Positions 49,984 through 58,404 of a DNA stretch of 64,000 bases are shown here, piece by piece. The notes beneath the pieces are model-generated. The model worked only from the letters and a program-made list of their open reading frames with translations, made no database searches and was not told the origin of the DNA. The stretch covers positions 1,016,993 through 1,080,992 of the forward strand of contig NZ_STGQ01000001.1 in the NCBI RefSeq assembly GCF_004916975.1. Reading direction: 5' to 3'. Source of the DNA: Paenibacillus dokdonensis (GTDB lineage: Bacteria > Bacillota > Bacilli > Paenibacillales > Paenibacillaceae). Made by a program: the position numbers and the translations under genes. The stretch's first letter is position 1, and each line of letters opens with the position of its first letter.

Positions 49984-50952
49984 TTGAAAGCTTTGGTGTT
50001 TGATCAGTTCGGTGGACCGGAAGTGTTAGAATACAGGGATATTCCAGATCCGGAGATCTCTGCCGGTCATGTTATCGTCAAGATGATGGCGATTGGTCTT
50101 AATTTCGCTGATATTTATCGTAGAAAAGGTAATTATCATTTAACAGGAATGCCTCCATATATTCTTGGCTATGAGGGTGCAGGTGTAATTGAGCAGGTGG
50201 GACCGGGTGTCAGCGGCTTGCATATAGGCGATCGAATTGCTTTTGCAGATGTTCCGTTTGCAAATGCGGAGAAGGTGTCCGTTCCCGATGAGAAAGTAAT
50301 CCCCCTACCTGATGATATATCGTTTGAACAGGCCTCTTCCTTGCTATTGCAGGGATTAACTGCACATTATCTTGCGAATGACAGTTACCGGGTGCAGGCT
50401 GGGGATGAGGTTCTTATCCATGCGGTGGCAGGCGGGGTAGGACAGCTTCTGACACAATTATGCAAAGCTAAAGGTGCCAGGGTGTTCGGGTTGACCTCAA
50501 CCGACTCTAAGAAAAAGGTGGCATTGGAAGCAGGTGCAGACGAAGTCATGCTGTATCAGGAAGCCTGGACGAAAGCAGTTCCTGCCTGGTCATCGGACGG
50601 AGATGGCGTTCGTGTTGCATATGATTCTGTCGGCTCAACGCTGATGGACAGCTTTGCGGTTGTCCGAACCAAAGGAGCGGTCGTATTTTACGGCATGTCC
50701 GGCGGTGACCCGCAGCCCGTTGATCCAAGAATGCTGATGGATACCTCCAAAACGCTAACGGGAGGGGATTTGTGGAATCATGTCACTACGAAGAGTGAGC
50801 GAATCCAACGTGCTGAATCTCTCTTCTCTGAGGTGAGAGAAGGACGGTTAAGATTGGGAGATCCGGCTGTTTTTAGGCTGCATGAAGGTGCAGAGGCGCA
50901 CCGGTTTTTAGAAAGCCGCAAGAGTACTGGGAAGATTTTATTGATACCTTAA
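49984..50952 (+). CDS. Quinone oxidoreductase-like MDR protein
   Basis: 322 residues, start TTG 49984 with AAGGAGGT six bases upstream. Medium-chain reductase fold without zinc cysteines: GYEGAGVIEQVGPGVSG, the VLIHAVAGGVGQLLTQLCKAKGARV Rossmann motif (AxxGxG) and a C-terminal GKILLIP. This is the zeta-crystallin/QorA group, NADPH-dependent reduction of quinones or enones. Monocistronic, with its own promoter and terminator. Confidence 0.9.
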   Translation: MKALVFDQFGGPEVLEYRDIPDPEISAGHVIVKMMAIGLNFADIYRRKGNYHLTGMPPYILGYEGAGVIEQVGPGVSGLHIGDRIAFADVPFANAEKVSVPDEKVIPLPDDISFEQASSLLLQGLTAHYLANDSYRVQAGDEVLIHAVAGGVGQLLTQLCKAKGARVFGLTSTDSKKKVALEAGADEVMLYQEAWTKAVPAWSSDGDGVRVAYDSVGSTLMDSFAVVRTKGAVVFYGMSGGDPQPVDPRMLMDTSKTLTGGDLWNHVTTKSERIQRAESLFSEVREGRLRLGDPAVFRLHEGAEAHRFLESRKSTGKILLIP

Positions 50953-50979
50953 AAAATAAACAAGCTTCAAATCAATACA

Positions 50980-51004
50980 AAGGCGCCGCATACCGGCGCT
51001 TTTT
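50980..51004 (+). terminator. Terminator after the quinone oxidoreductase gene
   Basis: GGCGCC-GCATACC-GGCGC stem followed by TTTTTGTC. Confidence 0.7.
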
Positions 51005-51050
51005 GTCATTTCCGGACATCTTATGTTAAGTTGGTAGTGGAGGGGATGAA

Positions 51051-51740
51051 ATGAATCGTATTACGATTTTAATCGCAGACGATGAACAGGAAATTGCGGG
51101 ATTGATAGAATTACATCTGAAAAAAGAAGGTTATCACTGCATTACAGTACATAACGGACAGGATGCCATCCAGGCTGTTCATACGCAGCCGATTGATTTG
51201 GCGATTTTGGATATTATGATGCCCAAGTTTGACGGTTATGAAGTAACAAGACAGATCCGGGAACAGTATTATATGCCGATCATATTTTTGAGCGCAAAAG
51301 CATCAGATTTAGATAAGATCGAAGGGCTGGTCCGCGGGGCGGACGACTACATGACCAAGCCGTTTAATCCAATGGAGCTGGTTGCCCGCGTGAACGCCCA
51401 TCTACGCCGGATCATGCAGCTGACCCAAATGGCTCCGACAAGCAAGCCGGTTATTGAGGTGGGGGGATTGGTCATTTATCCCGAACAGCGGACGGTGGAC
51501 CTGTATGGGGATACCATTGAACTCACACCAAAGGAATTCGATATTTTGTACCTGATGGCCAGACATCCCAAGAAAGTGTTCAGCGCTGAAAATATATTTG
51601 AGCAGGTATGGGGCGAGGACTACTTCGAAGGCGGAAATACAGTGATGGTGCATATCCGTACCTTACGGAAAAAGCTCGGCGAAGATAAGAACAAATTTAT
51701 TAAAACGGTGTGGGGGGTAGGCTATACGCTCCATGGGTAA
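51051..51740 (+). CDS. OmpR/PhoB-family response regulator (VanR-like)
   Basis: 229 residues. Receiver with Asp-10/11, phospho-acceptor Asp-54 (AILDIMMPKFDG) and Lys in TKPF (about 104); a C-terminal winged helix (ELTPKEFDILYLMARHPKKVFSAENIFEQVWG...TVMVHIRTLRKKLG). The sequence follows the VanR group of Gram-positive bacteria. Its stop overlaps the kinase start by eight bases. The probable binding site is the 11-bp-spaced TTCTCAT repeat upstream of the COG4705 gene. Confidence 0.93.
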   Translation: MNRITILIADDEQEIAGLIELHLKKEGYHCITVHNGQDAIQAVHTQPIDLAILDIMMPKFDGYEVTRQIREQYYMPIIFLSAKASDLDKIEGLVRGADDYMTKPFNPMELVARVNAHLRRIMQLTQMAPTSKPVIEVGGLVIYPEQRTVDLYGDTIELTPKEFDILYLMARHPKKVFSAENIFEQVWGEDYFEGGNTVMVHIRTLRKKLGEDKNKFIKTVWGVGYTLHG

Positions 51741-52866
51741 GATATTATTCAGCTTTCGGACTCGTATGATTCTGCTGCTGATGGCCAGCATGCTGGTATC
51801 CGGCAGTATCACCTTTGCGATTTATAAAGTACTTCAGCACTATTACCGGTCAGAGGTTCTTTACGAGAATCCGCTGGCAAGAATCCGGTACTTTATGAGA
51901 GATATTGGCGATGTGAACTCCTTTTTGATCATCTTTATCCCACTAGCCATTTTGTTTTTTTTCTTGTTTACCAAGTCCTACGCTTCGTATTTCAAGAAAA
52001 TTTCCAAAGGGATTCACCAGCTGGCGGCGGGGGACTTTACCCATGAGGTTCGGATTTCCTCCAAGGATGAATTCGGAGCCATTGGAACAGACATCAATCT
52101 GGCGATGAAAAAGCTCCAGGAAGCGGTAGAGAGAGGGGATTATGCGGAAAACAGCAAGGATCAGCTGGTTCTGAACCTGGCTCATGATCTCCGTACACCT
52201 CTTACCTCGGTTATCGGGTATCTGGATTTTATTCTGAAGGATAATGAAATGTCAGCGGAACAGGCCAGGCACTATACTACGATTGCTTATACCAAGTCGC
52301 AGCGCCTGCAAAAGCTGATCGATGAATTGTTTGAAATTACCCGGATGAACTACGGCCGGTTGAACCTCGATAAAAAGCCGTTTGATCTCAGCGAGCTGCT
52401 GATGCAGTTAAATGAAGAGTTTTACCCTGTTTTCGAGAAAAATGATGTAACAGCTAAATTGTCCGTGGATCGGGAGTTGAACATTTGCGGAGATGGTGAG
52501 CTGCTGGCTCGCGTGTTCGAGAATCTCCTAACGAACGCGATTCGCTATGGAAGTGACGGCGGGTTTATTGACATTCATGGTTTTGTAGATATGAAAGATG
52601 TAGTTGTACAGGTCATCAATTACGGAGATTGTATTGACCCGAAGGATCTGCCCCATATTTTTGATATGCTATATACCGGCGATCAAGCCCGAACGCATCC
52701 ATCGGGAAGCACAGGTATTGGCCTGTTTATCACCAAAAACATTGTGGAGCAGCATGAAGGAACGGTAACCGTTCAAAGCAGCCCCATCCGTACGCTATTT
52801 GAAGTGAGATTGCCCTTGGATACGCAGACAGGTCCCGGATCAGTGAGCTCAGTCATTTCAGATTAA
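51733..52866 (+). CDS. VanS-like sensor histidine kinase
   Basis: 377 residues: two membrane helices (about 11-31 and 64-80) around a short extracellular loop of roughly 30 residues, HAMP (about 81-134), the H-box LAHDLRTPLTSVIGYL with His-151, the N-box NLLTNAIRYG and the G-box STGIGLFITKNIVEQ. The very small external loop suggests sensing within or at the membrane, as in cell-envelope stress kinases. Translationally coupled to the regulator. There are no vancomycin-resistance ligase genes nearby, so the VanS likeness is of sequence group only. Confidence 0.92.
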   Translation: MGKILFSFRTRMILLLMASMLVSGSITFAIYKVLQHYYRSEVLYENPLARIRYFMRDIGDVNSFLIIFIPLAILFFFLFTKSYASYFKKISKGIHQLAAGDFTHEVRISSKDEFGAIGTDINLAMKKLQEAVERGDYAENSKDQLVLNLAHDLRTPLTSVIGYLDFILKDNEMSAEQARHYTTIAYTKSQRLQKLIDELFEITRMNYGRLNLDKKPFDLSELLMQLNEEFYPVFEKNDVTAKLSVDRELNICGDGELLARVFENLLTNAIRYGSDGGFIDIHGFVDMKDVVVQVINYGDCIDPKDLPHIFDMLYTGDQARTHPSGSTGIGLFITKNIVEQHEGTVTVQSSPIRTLFEVRLPLDTQTGPGSVSSVISD

Positions 52867-52872
52867 CGTAAA

Positions 52873-52890
52873 TTCTCATGGAGTTCTCAT
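52873..52890 (+). promoter_or_regulatory. Direct repeat for the OmpR-type regulator
   Basis: TTCTCAT-GGAG-TTCTCAT: two identical 7-mers 11 bp apart, one helical turn, as used by OmpR-family dimers. It lies 53 bases before the COG4705 gene, between the kinase stop and that gene, so the two-component system probably controls this neighbour. Confidence 0.6.
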
Positions 52891-52942
52891 ACAAAGCATG
52901 TATGGTTAGGAAAATGCTGAGATACATGAGGAGGATTAGCGA

Positions 52943-53734
52943 ATGAATGATGTTAGTCTTAAAAAGGACAATCTGCTGCTGGGCAAGGTACCGCAAGTAA
53001 CGATTTTTTTCTGGATTATTAAAATCATGGCTACCACGGTAGGGGAGACAGCTGCTGACTTTTTGAATTTCAACCTGAATTGGGGGTTATCGAGTACATC
53101 GCTATTAATGGCAGTACTGCTCTTGCTGGTGCTATTCTTCCAGATCAGGAGTGAAAAGTATATCCCGTCACTATATTGGCTGGCGGTTGTTCTGATCAGC
53201 GTGGTCGGCACATTGGTTACCGATAACCTGGTCGACAATCTGGGTATGGCGCTCTCAACAGCCACGATTATTTTCACGGTTGCTCTGTTAGCAACCTTTG
53301 CAGCCTGGTACGCAAGTGAAAAGACACTTTCCATTCACTCGATAAACACACGTAAACGTGAGCTTTTTTATTGGCTGACGATCCTGTTCACCTTTGCTTT
53401 AGGTACTGCTGCCGGGGATCTCATGGCAGAGGGTTTGAACCTGGGCTACGCGTTATCGGCCATTGTTTTTGCTGCTCTGATCGGAGCTGTTACCCTCGCC
53501 TTTTTCCGGTTTAAGCTACATGGGGTATTTGCCTTTTGGTTTGGATATGTTCTGACCCGGCCTTTCGGAGCTTCCATTGGCGATTACTTATCCCAGCCTC
53601 AAGACGAAGGTGGACTGGGACTCGGATCTACTGTGACGAGTATGGCATTCCTTATTATCATTCTGTGTCTGGTCATCTACCTGACGAAGTCCCGGGTGGA
53701 CGAGCTGAAGATTCCTCAGAACCCTGATTTATGA
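52943..53734 (+). CDS. COG4705-like membrane protein
   Basis: 263 residues with about eight membrane helices in two similar halves: the motif TTVGETAADFLNFNLNWGLSS in the first half returns as FALGTAAGDLMAEGLNLGYALS in the second, and short GDYL/GASIGDYLSQP elements recur. This internal duplication is typical of the COG4705 membrane-protein family. The function is unknown. Located directly after a VanRS-like pair with its own TTCTCAT-repeat promoter, it is the likely output of that system, perhaps in envelope or metal stress. Confidence 0.82.
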   Translation: MNDVSLKKDNLLLGKVPQVTIFFWIIKIMATTVGETAADFLNFNLNWGLSSTSLLMAVLLLLVLFFQIRSEKYIPSLYWLAVVLISVVGTLVTDNLVDNLGMALSTATIIFTVALLATFAAWYASEKTLSIHSINTRKRELFYWLTILFTFALGTAAGDLMAEGLNLGYALSAIVFAALIGAVTLAFFRFKLHGVFAFWFGYVLTRPFGASIGDYLSQPQDEGGLGLGSTVTSMAFLIIILCLVIYLTKSRVDELKIPQNPDL

Positions 53735-53774
53735 TACATTAATAGCAAGTTCGATAGATCGGGGTTGGAAGACG

Positions 53775-54533
53775 TTGTTGCATAAATTCGGATTTTCCCA
53801 GTATGAAAGCAAAGTCTATGAAGCACTTGCTGCTACAATGCAGCCTATGGACGCCACGATGATTGTGAAGCATTCCGGCGTGCCAAAAGCGAAAATTTAC
53901 GAAGTCATTTCCCGCATGGTGGAGAAGGGGATGGTGATGGAGTCGATTTCGGAAAAGAAAAAGCTGTATACGGCTTTGGCTCTGCCGCTGGTTATCGAAA
54001 AGCTGACTGCAGAGTTCCAGTCCGATATCAAGGAGCTGGAGCAGCAAAAGCTGCAGAAAGAGATTGTGGATGACCGGGTATGGAGCCTGAAAGCGGATAC
54101 CTCCATTGATTCGCAGATCAAGCAGATGATCCTTGACGCCAATAGCACGATCAGGTACTCGTCCTGGAAGGATGATTTTCACAAATATCTGCCCATTCTT
54201 GAGAAGAAGGAACGGGAAGGGATTTCCGTAGAAGCGCTGGCAGTCGGAGAAATCCGGAGTGGATTGAATCATTTGGTAATCATGGAACCGAATGAGGAAC
54301 ATGTTTCTCTGGAACGTTTCAGGCTGCTTATTGTTGATGATGCCGAGGTGATATTTGCCGGAGTAGAAAATAACGCATGGCAGGCCATTAAAACGAGATC
54401 GCAGCCGTTTGTGCGAGTGTTTACGGATTATTTCTATCATGATGTGCTTCTCAGCAAAATCACAACCAAATATAACGATGTCTTAATGAAGGACAAGGAG
54501 ATTATGGCGCAGCTCCTGCAGCTGCGGTATTAA
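53775..54533 (+). CDS. TrmB-family transcriptional regulator
   Basis: 252 residues, start TTG 53775 (weak ribosome site GGGGTTGG). N-terminal winged helix (FGFSQYESKVYEALAATMQPMDATMIVKHSGVPKAKIYEVISRM), a short coiled coil (LEQQKLQKEIVDDRV) and a C-terminal effector domain with STIRYSSWKDDF. Same family as the protein at 16291 but only distantly similar. It precedes an MFS exporter on the same strand, which may be its target, although the operator there resembles HxlR-type sites. Confidence 0.85.
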   Translation: MLHKFGFSQYESKVYEALAATMQPMDATMIVKHSGVPKAKIYEVISRMVEKGMVMESISEKKKLYTALALPLVIEKLTAEFQSDIKELEQQKLQKEIVDDRVWSLKADTSIDSQIKQMILDANSTIRYSSWKDDFHKYLPILEKKEREGISVEALAVGEIRSGLNHLVIMEPNEEHVSLERFRLLIVDDAEVIFAGVENNAWQAIKTRSQPFVRVFTDYFYHDVLLSKITTKYNDVLMKDKEIMAQLLQLRY

Positions 54534-54538
54534 AATTA

Positions 54539-54581
54539 GGACGGATTGCTTGCGGATAGAGAATGCTCTGTCCGTTTTTTT
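54539..54581 (+). terminator. Terminator after the TrmB gene
   Basis: GGACGGA and TCTGTCC arms around an imperfectly paired middle, followed by GTTTTTTT. The stem is moderate. Confidence 0.55.
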
Positions 54582-54609
54582 GTGCCTGAAATTTCTGCTT
54601 GATGATAGG

Positions 54610-54654
54610 TTGGTTATAAGTTACTATTACGGTAGTAACCAAATTGATAACCAA
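54610..54654. promoter_or_regulatory. Nested palindromic operator upstream of the MFS gene
   Basis: The inner perfect dyad GTTACTA-TTACGG-TAGTAAC (54620-54639) is enclosed by an outer dyad TTGGTTAT (54610-54617) and ATAACCAA (54647-54654). The inner TACTA...TAGTA pattern is that of HxlR/YodB-type repressors. No HxlR gene is present in the window, so the regulator would be elsewhere unless the adjacent TrmB protein binds here. Confidence 0.6.
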
Positions 54655-54686
54655 TGAATGAGTGACATCACAGAGAAGGGAGCACA

Positions 54687-55877
54687 ATGAAGCATATGAA
54701 TTTTAAAATTTACATTTTGGCGATTGCCTGTTTTGTGACAGGCATGGTGGAACTGATTGTAGGCGGCATTCTCGATTTGATCTCAAGAGATCTTCATATT
54801 TCTTTAAGCACAGCGGGTCAGCTTATTACGCTGTATTCTATTATTTTCGCTCTGTCGGGTCCGCTGCTCCTTACGGCAACTGCCCGGATGGAACGGAAAA
54901 GACTGTACCAATATGCATTGCTGGTATTCATTATCGGTAATGTGCTATCTTCGTTAAGTCCTAATTTTATGATCATGGTCATCGCACGGATTTTATCGGC
55001 AGCAAGCAGCGCGCTTATTACGGTGATGTCGATTACCATGGCTTCGCGGATGGCGGAAGAACAATATAAGGCCAGAGCGATCGGAGTGATCTTTATGGGC
55101 GTAAGCGGATCGCTCGTGCTCGGCGTTCCATTCGGGATGATGCTGGGGAATGCTTTCGGCTGGCGTGCTCCGTTCATCATGATTACGGCATTGTCGGTCC
55201 TATCGTTAATCGCGATTCAGATTTTCATACCCAAGACACAGCCGGAGGCAGCGATTCCGCTTCGCCAGCAGCTGGCCTCTTTGAAAAACGGGAAAATCAT
55301 ATTTGGACAGCTCATTTCGGTTCTAATGCTCACGGGTCATTTAACATTATATGCTTATTTGACACCTTTCCTGCAGGATACTTTGCATCTGGGAGCTTCG
55401 GCACTTAGCTTGTTTTATTTGATCTTCGGCATTGCTGCGGTCATGGGCGGCGGCCTTGGCGGCTGGGTTACAGATAAATTCGGAGCAGAGAAGAGCATTC
55501 TGGCAATCGTGAGTGTATTTGCCGTTGTCATGTTCCTCATGCCGCTGTCAACGGTTTCTGTTTATGTCTGCCTGATCGTCATGATCGTATGGAGCGCCTT
55601 GAGTTGGTCCATCTCTCCGTCTTTGCAGAGCTATCTGATTAAATCGGCGCCGGAGTCGGCTAATATCCAGCAAAGCCTGAACAGTTCAGCATCGCATATC
55701 GGCATTGCGCTGGGTTCCGCGATCGGCGGTATTGTCATTGAAAACTCATCTGTTTATTACAACGGTTGGGTCGGAGTTATTTTCGTGGTGTTAGCGCTGG
55801 GTTCTGCGTTGATGTCGATCAAATGGAAGGCACGCAGTAAAAAATCCGATGGTGCGGCAGCTCATACTTTACAGTAA
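54687..55877 (+). CDS. DHA1-family MFS exporter (AraJ-like)
   Basis: 396 residues, 12 membrane helices. N-terminal FVTGMVELIVGGILDLISRDL, motif A-like loop, GVSGSLVLGVPFGMMLGNAFGWRAPF (motif C region) and LTGHLTLYAYLTPFLQDTL in the second half are typical of AraJ/sugar-efflux and small-molecule exporters. Controlled by the nested palindrome 33 bases upstream. The substrate is unknown. Confidence 0.88.
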   Translation: MKHMNFKIYILAIACFVTGMVELIVGGILDLISRDLHISLSTAGQLITLYSIIFALSGPLLLTATARMERKRLYQYALLVFIIGNVLSSLSPNFMIMVIARILSAASSALITVMSITMASRMAEEQYKARAIGVIFMGVSGSLVLGVPFGMMLGNAFGWRAPFIMITALSVLSLIAIQIFIPKTQPEAAIPLRQQLASLKNGKIIFGQLISVLMLTGHLTLYAYLTPFLQDTLHLGASALSLFYLIFGIAAVMGGGLGGWVTDKFGAEKSILAIVSVFAVVMFLMPLSTVSVYVCLIVMIVWSALSWSISPSLQSYLIKSAPESANIQQSLNSSASHIGIALGSAIGGIVIENSSVYYNGWVGVIFVVLALGSALMSIKWKARSKKSDGAAAHTLQ

Positions 55878-55918
55878 ATACGGGGAGGGATTGCTGTTAC
55901 GAAAGTAACGGTGCTGTT

Positions 55919-56416
55919 ATGAATGGAGCCTATCTTTTTGAATCAGCCAAATGCATGGCGTTGACGCTTCAGTTGATGCAGGGCAGTCCAGTGCAAGATC
56001 CGGCGGATGAACCGGACATTGACAATAATGCTGTGGTGAATGAATATAAGTCGGAAGCGAAATACAAACAAAATTTGGTGGACCCGAAGAATGCAGAAGC
56101 AGCCATCAGTCGGGACTCGCTGCTTGATTTCTATGGGAAATTAACACTTCTCCGGAAAGATGCGCTCATTAATGGAATGCTGGCTCACGGGGAATTTAAG
56201 CTCGCCGCGGCTGAGCATGCACAAGTTTTCGCTTATGAGCGAAGCCTGGATGGGAAACGTTTTTTGATTGTGTCCAATTGGAGCAAGGAATCTCTTGATT
56301 TTGACTTGAACCCTGACTTCTTGGATGGAGACTTGCGGGTGTCTGTATATCCGGAGATCATATTATCGAATAAAATGATGCTGCGGCCTTATGAAGCTTT
56401 TGCGATTTTACGATGA
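55919..56416 (+). pseudogene. Remnant of a GH13 alpha-glucosidase
   Basis: 165 residues correspond to the last third of an oligo-1,6-glucosidase-type enzyme: FESAKCMALTLQLMQGSPV matches the helix before the IYQGEEIG substrate strand, which has been lost, then SLLDFYGKLTLLRK and the C-terminal beta domain (HAQVFAYERSLDGKRFLIVSNWS, LRPYEAFAIL). The catalytic barrel with its Asp-Glu-Asp triad is absent, and the middle is deleted. There is no ribosome site before the ATG. A decayed gene, probably not functional. Confidence 0.8.
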
Positions 56417-56436
56417 TAACAACAGAATGATCCAAT

Positions 56437-56480
56437 AAAAAAAGACTGCCAGGCTATGATGAGCCCGGCAGTCTTTTTTT
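56437..56480 (+). terminator. Terminator after the GH13 remnant
   Basis: AAAAAAGACTGCC / GGCAGTCTTTTTTT, a 13-bp stem around a 16-base loop, probably the original terminator of the lost alpha-glucosidase gene. Confidence 0.85.
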
Positions 56481-56643
56481 AGATAAAGAACGTTCAGAAG
56501 AACATTATTGTTTATCGTATATTTATTTCTAGAAAAAGTTTATAAAGTATATTATAATGATAATAAGAATACTTAATTGAATGGAAATAGTAATAACATA
56601 TATTTTTTGCAAATTCGGTTTGAAGAGAGGGGAGGGCCAGCCG

Positions 56644-58359
56644 ATGCAGCAGCATGATGAACTTCATGTTATTCCATACGGAGGCATGGACGGACTTGGC
56701 AGGGAATTGCCGCGCAGTAATGAAACAGGTGCTCCGCGACCTGGACGTTATGTCGGGCTGTTTTATTTTTTGTGGCTCGGCCAGCACGGAATGGAAGGCC
56801 CTTTTGACAATACAGAGATCCTGCAAAAGTGGCCGGAAGCAGTAGATGATCCGGATCATCCGGCATGGGGTCCGGAGGAAGCATTCCATTTCTGGGGAGA
56901 ACCGCTATATGGCTACTATCTGAATGATGATGCCTGGGTACTTCGCAAGCACATGCAGCTGCTAACCAGCGCAGGGATTGATTTTTTGGTGTTCGACACC
57001 ACGAATGCCGAGGTTTATAAGCAGGTTTCTGATGTGTTATTCAGCATAATGGATGAAATAAGCAAGCAGGGCTTTCAGGTACCGAAGTTTGCTTTTTATA
57101 CGAATACGGATTCCGGAGAAACGATTAAGAAGCTGTACGAGGACATTTATAAGCCTGGACGGTATCAGCATCTGTGGTTCCAATGGAATGGCAAGCCGTT
57201 AGTGATAGGAAATCCCGATGAGTGCGATACTCCATTACAAGAGTTTTTTACGTTCCGGTTGAACCAGTGGCCTAATGAAGAAGCCAAAGTCAACGGGTTT
57301 CCATGGATTGAGTTCGAACGGCCGCAGAGAGTGTTTCGTAATGCCGCGGGCGAGAAGGAGGTTATCAGTGTATCCACTGCACAGCATCCCAGCGTTGCGA
57401 TGAGTGATACGCCCTTTTACCGATACGGCGGCAATTGGGGCAGAGGGTATCATCAAGATGCGGATGATGAAGACAGCAGTGGGCTGGATGCTATCTACCG
57501 GGGCATGAATGTGGCAGAACAATGGGAATTCGCCCTCGCGGAAGATCCGCAGATTATTTTCGTTACAGGCTGGAATGAGTGGATTGCGATGCGGCTAAAG
57601 GGAACGCCGGAACGTCCGGTTCTTTTCGTGGACCAAGCGACCTTGAATTTCAGCCGCGATATCGAGCCGATGTCTGGCGGCTATTCCGATCTTTATTACA
57701 TGCAGATGATCGGGTACATCCGGAGGTTTAAAGGAATGCCGGATCTTCAGGGATGCAGCCATGCGATGAATGTTTCGATATGGAATAAGCCTGGATTCAG
57801 TGCATGGGAACATGTTGTTCAGCCTTACAGGGATTTCGTAGGGGATACGCTGCCTCGCAGCCATCCGGGGTATGGGAGACTTCATTATTCCCATGACACA
57901 GGCCGGAATGATTTTATCCGGTTCAAAGCGGCGCATACCAGGCAGAGTCTCTGCTTTTACGCACAGACGAGGGATCCGATCACGCCATATAACGGCCGCC
58001 ACTGGATGATGCTCTTGCTCCGCCTGGATGGTCAATCGAATACCGGATGGGAAGGTTATCACTACATTGTTAACCGCTGCGTAAAGGATGCTTCCACAAC
58101 CCTGCTTGAACGAAGTAGGGGAGGGTGGGCATGGGAGCTGGTTGCCGAGATACGTTATGAGGTTCATGAACATGAAATCCAGTTTGAGCTTCCACGCGCC
58201 GTACTAGGTCTCAATCACCCGGCGCCAGATTTACGCTTTGAGTTCAAATGGGTAGATCACATGCAGCATGAAGGGGATATCACTGACTTTTACCAATATG
58301 GGGATACTGCGCCAGAGGGTAGATTGAATTTTGTGTATTACAGCCAAACAGGCGGCTGA
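56644..58359 (+). CDS. GH71/GH99-like glycosidase
   Basis: 571 residues from ATG 56644 (GGGGAGGG upstream); the frame opens 21 codons earlier without a ribosome site. No signal peptide, so cytoplasmic. The first 380 residues look like a TIM-barrel of the GH71/GH99-like clan: GLFYFLWLGQHG, HMQLLTSAGIDFLVFDTTNAE, NGKPLVIGNP and ITGWNEW-like VTGWNEWIAMR. The last 180 residues form a beta-sandwich add-on with no named family. It is followed 45 bp later by a GH78-like gene, and both precede a sugar-binding repressor, so they probably act on one plant or exopolysaccharide oligosaccharide. Confidence 0.75.
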   Translation: MQQHDELHVIPYGGMDGLGRELPRSNETGAPRPGRYVGLFYFLWLGQHGMEGPFDNTEILQKWPEAVDDPDHPAWGPEEAFHFWGEPLYGYYLNDDAWVLRKHMQLLTSAGIDFLVFDTTNAEVYKQVSDVLFSIMDEISKQGFQVPKFAFYTNTDSGETIKKLYEDIYKPGRYQHLWFQWNGKPLVIGNPDECDTPLQEFFTFRLNQWPNEEAKVNGFPWIEFERPQRVFRNAAGEKEVISVSTAQHPSVAMSDTPFYRYGGNWGRGYHQDADDEDSSGLDAIYRGMNVAEQWEFALAEDPQIIFVTGWNEWIAMRLKGTPERPVLFVDQATLNFSRDIEPMSGGYSDLYYMQMIGYIRRFKGMPDLQGCSHAMNVSIWNKPGFSAWEHVVQPYRDFVGDTLPRSHPGYGRLHYSHDTGRNDFIRFKAAHTRQSLCFYAQTRDPITPYNGRHWMMLLLRLDGQSNTGWEGYHYIVNRCVKDASTTLLERSRGGWAWELVAEIRYEVHEHEIQFELPRAVLGLNHPAPDLRFEFKWVDHMQHEGDITDFYQYGDTAPEGRLNFVYYSQTGG

Positions 58360-58404
58360 TGATCCATCTACATGGAATGAATGACAGACAGGGAGGATAG
58401 AGGC

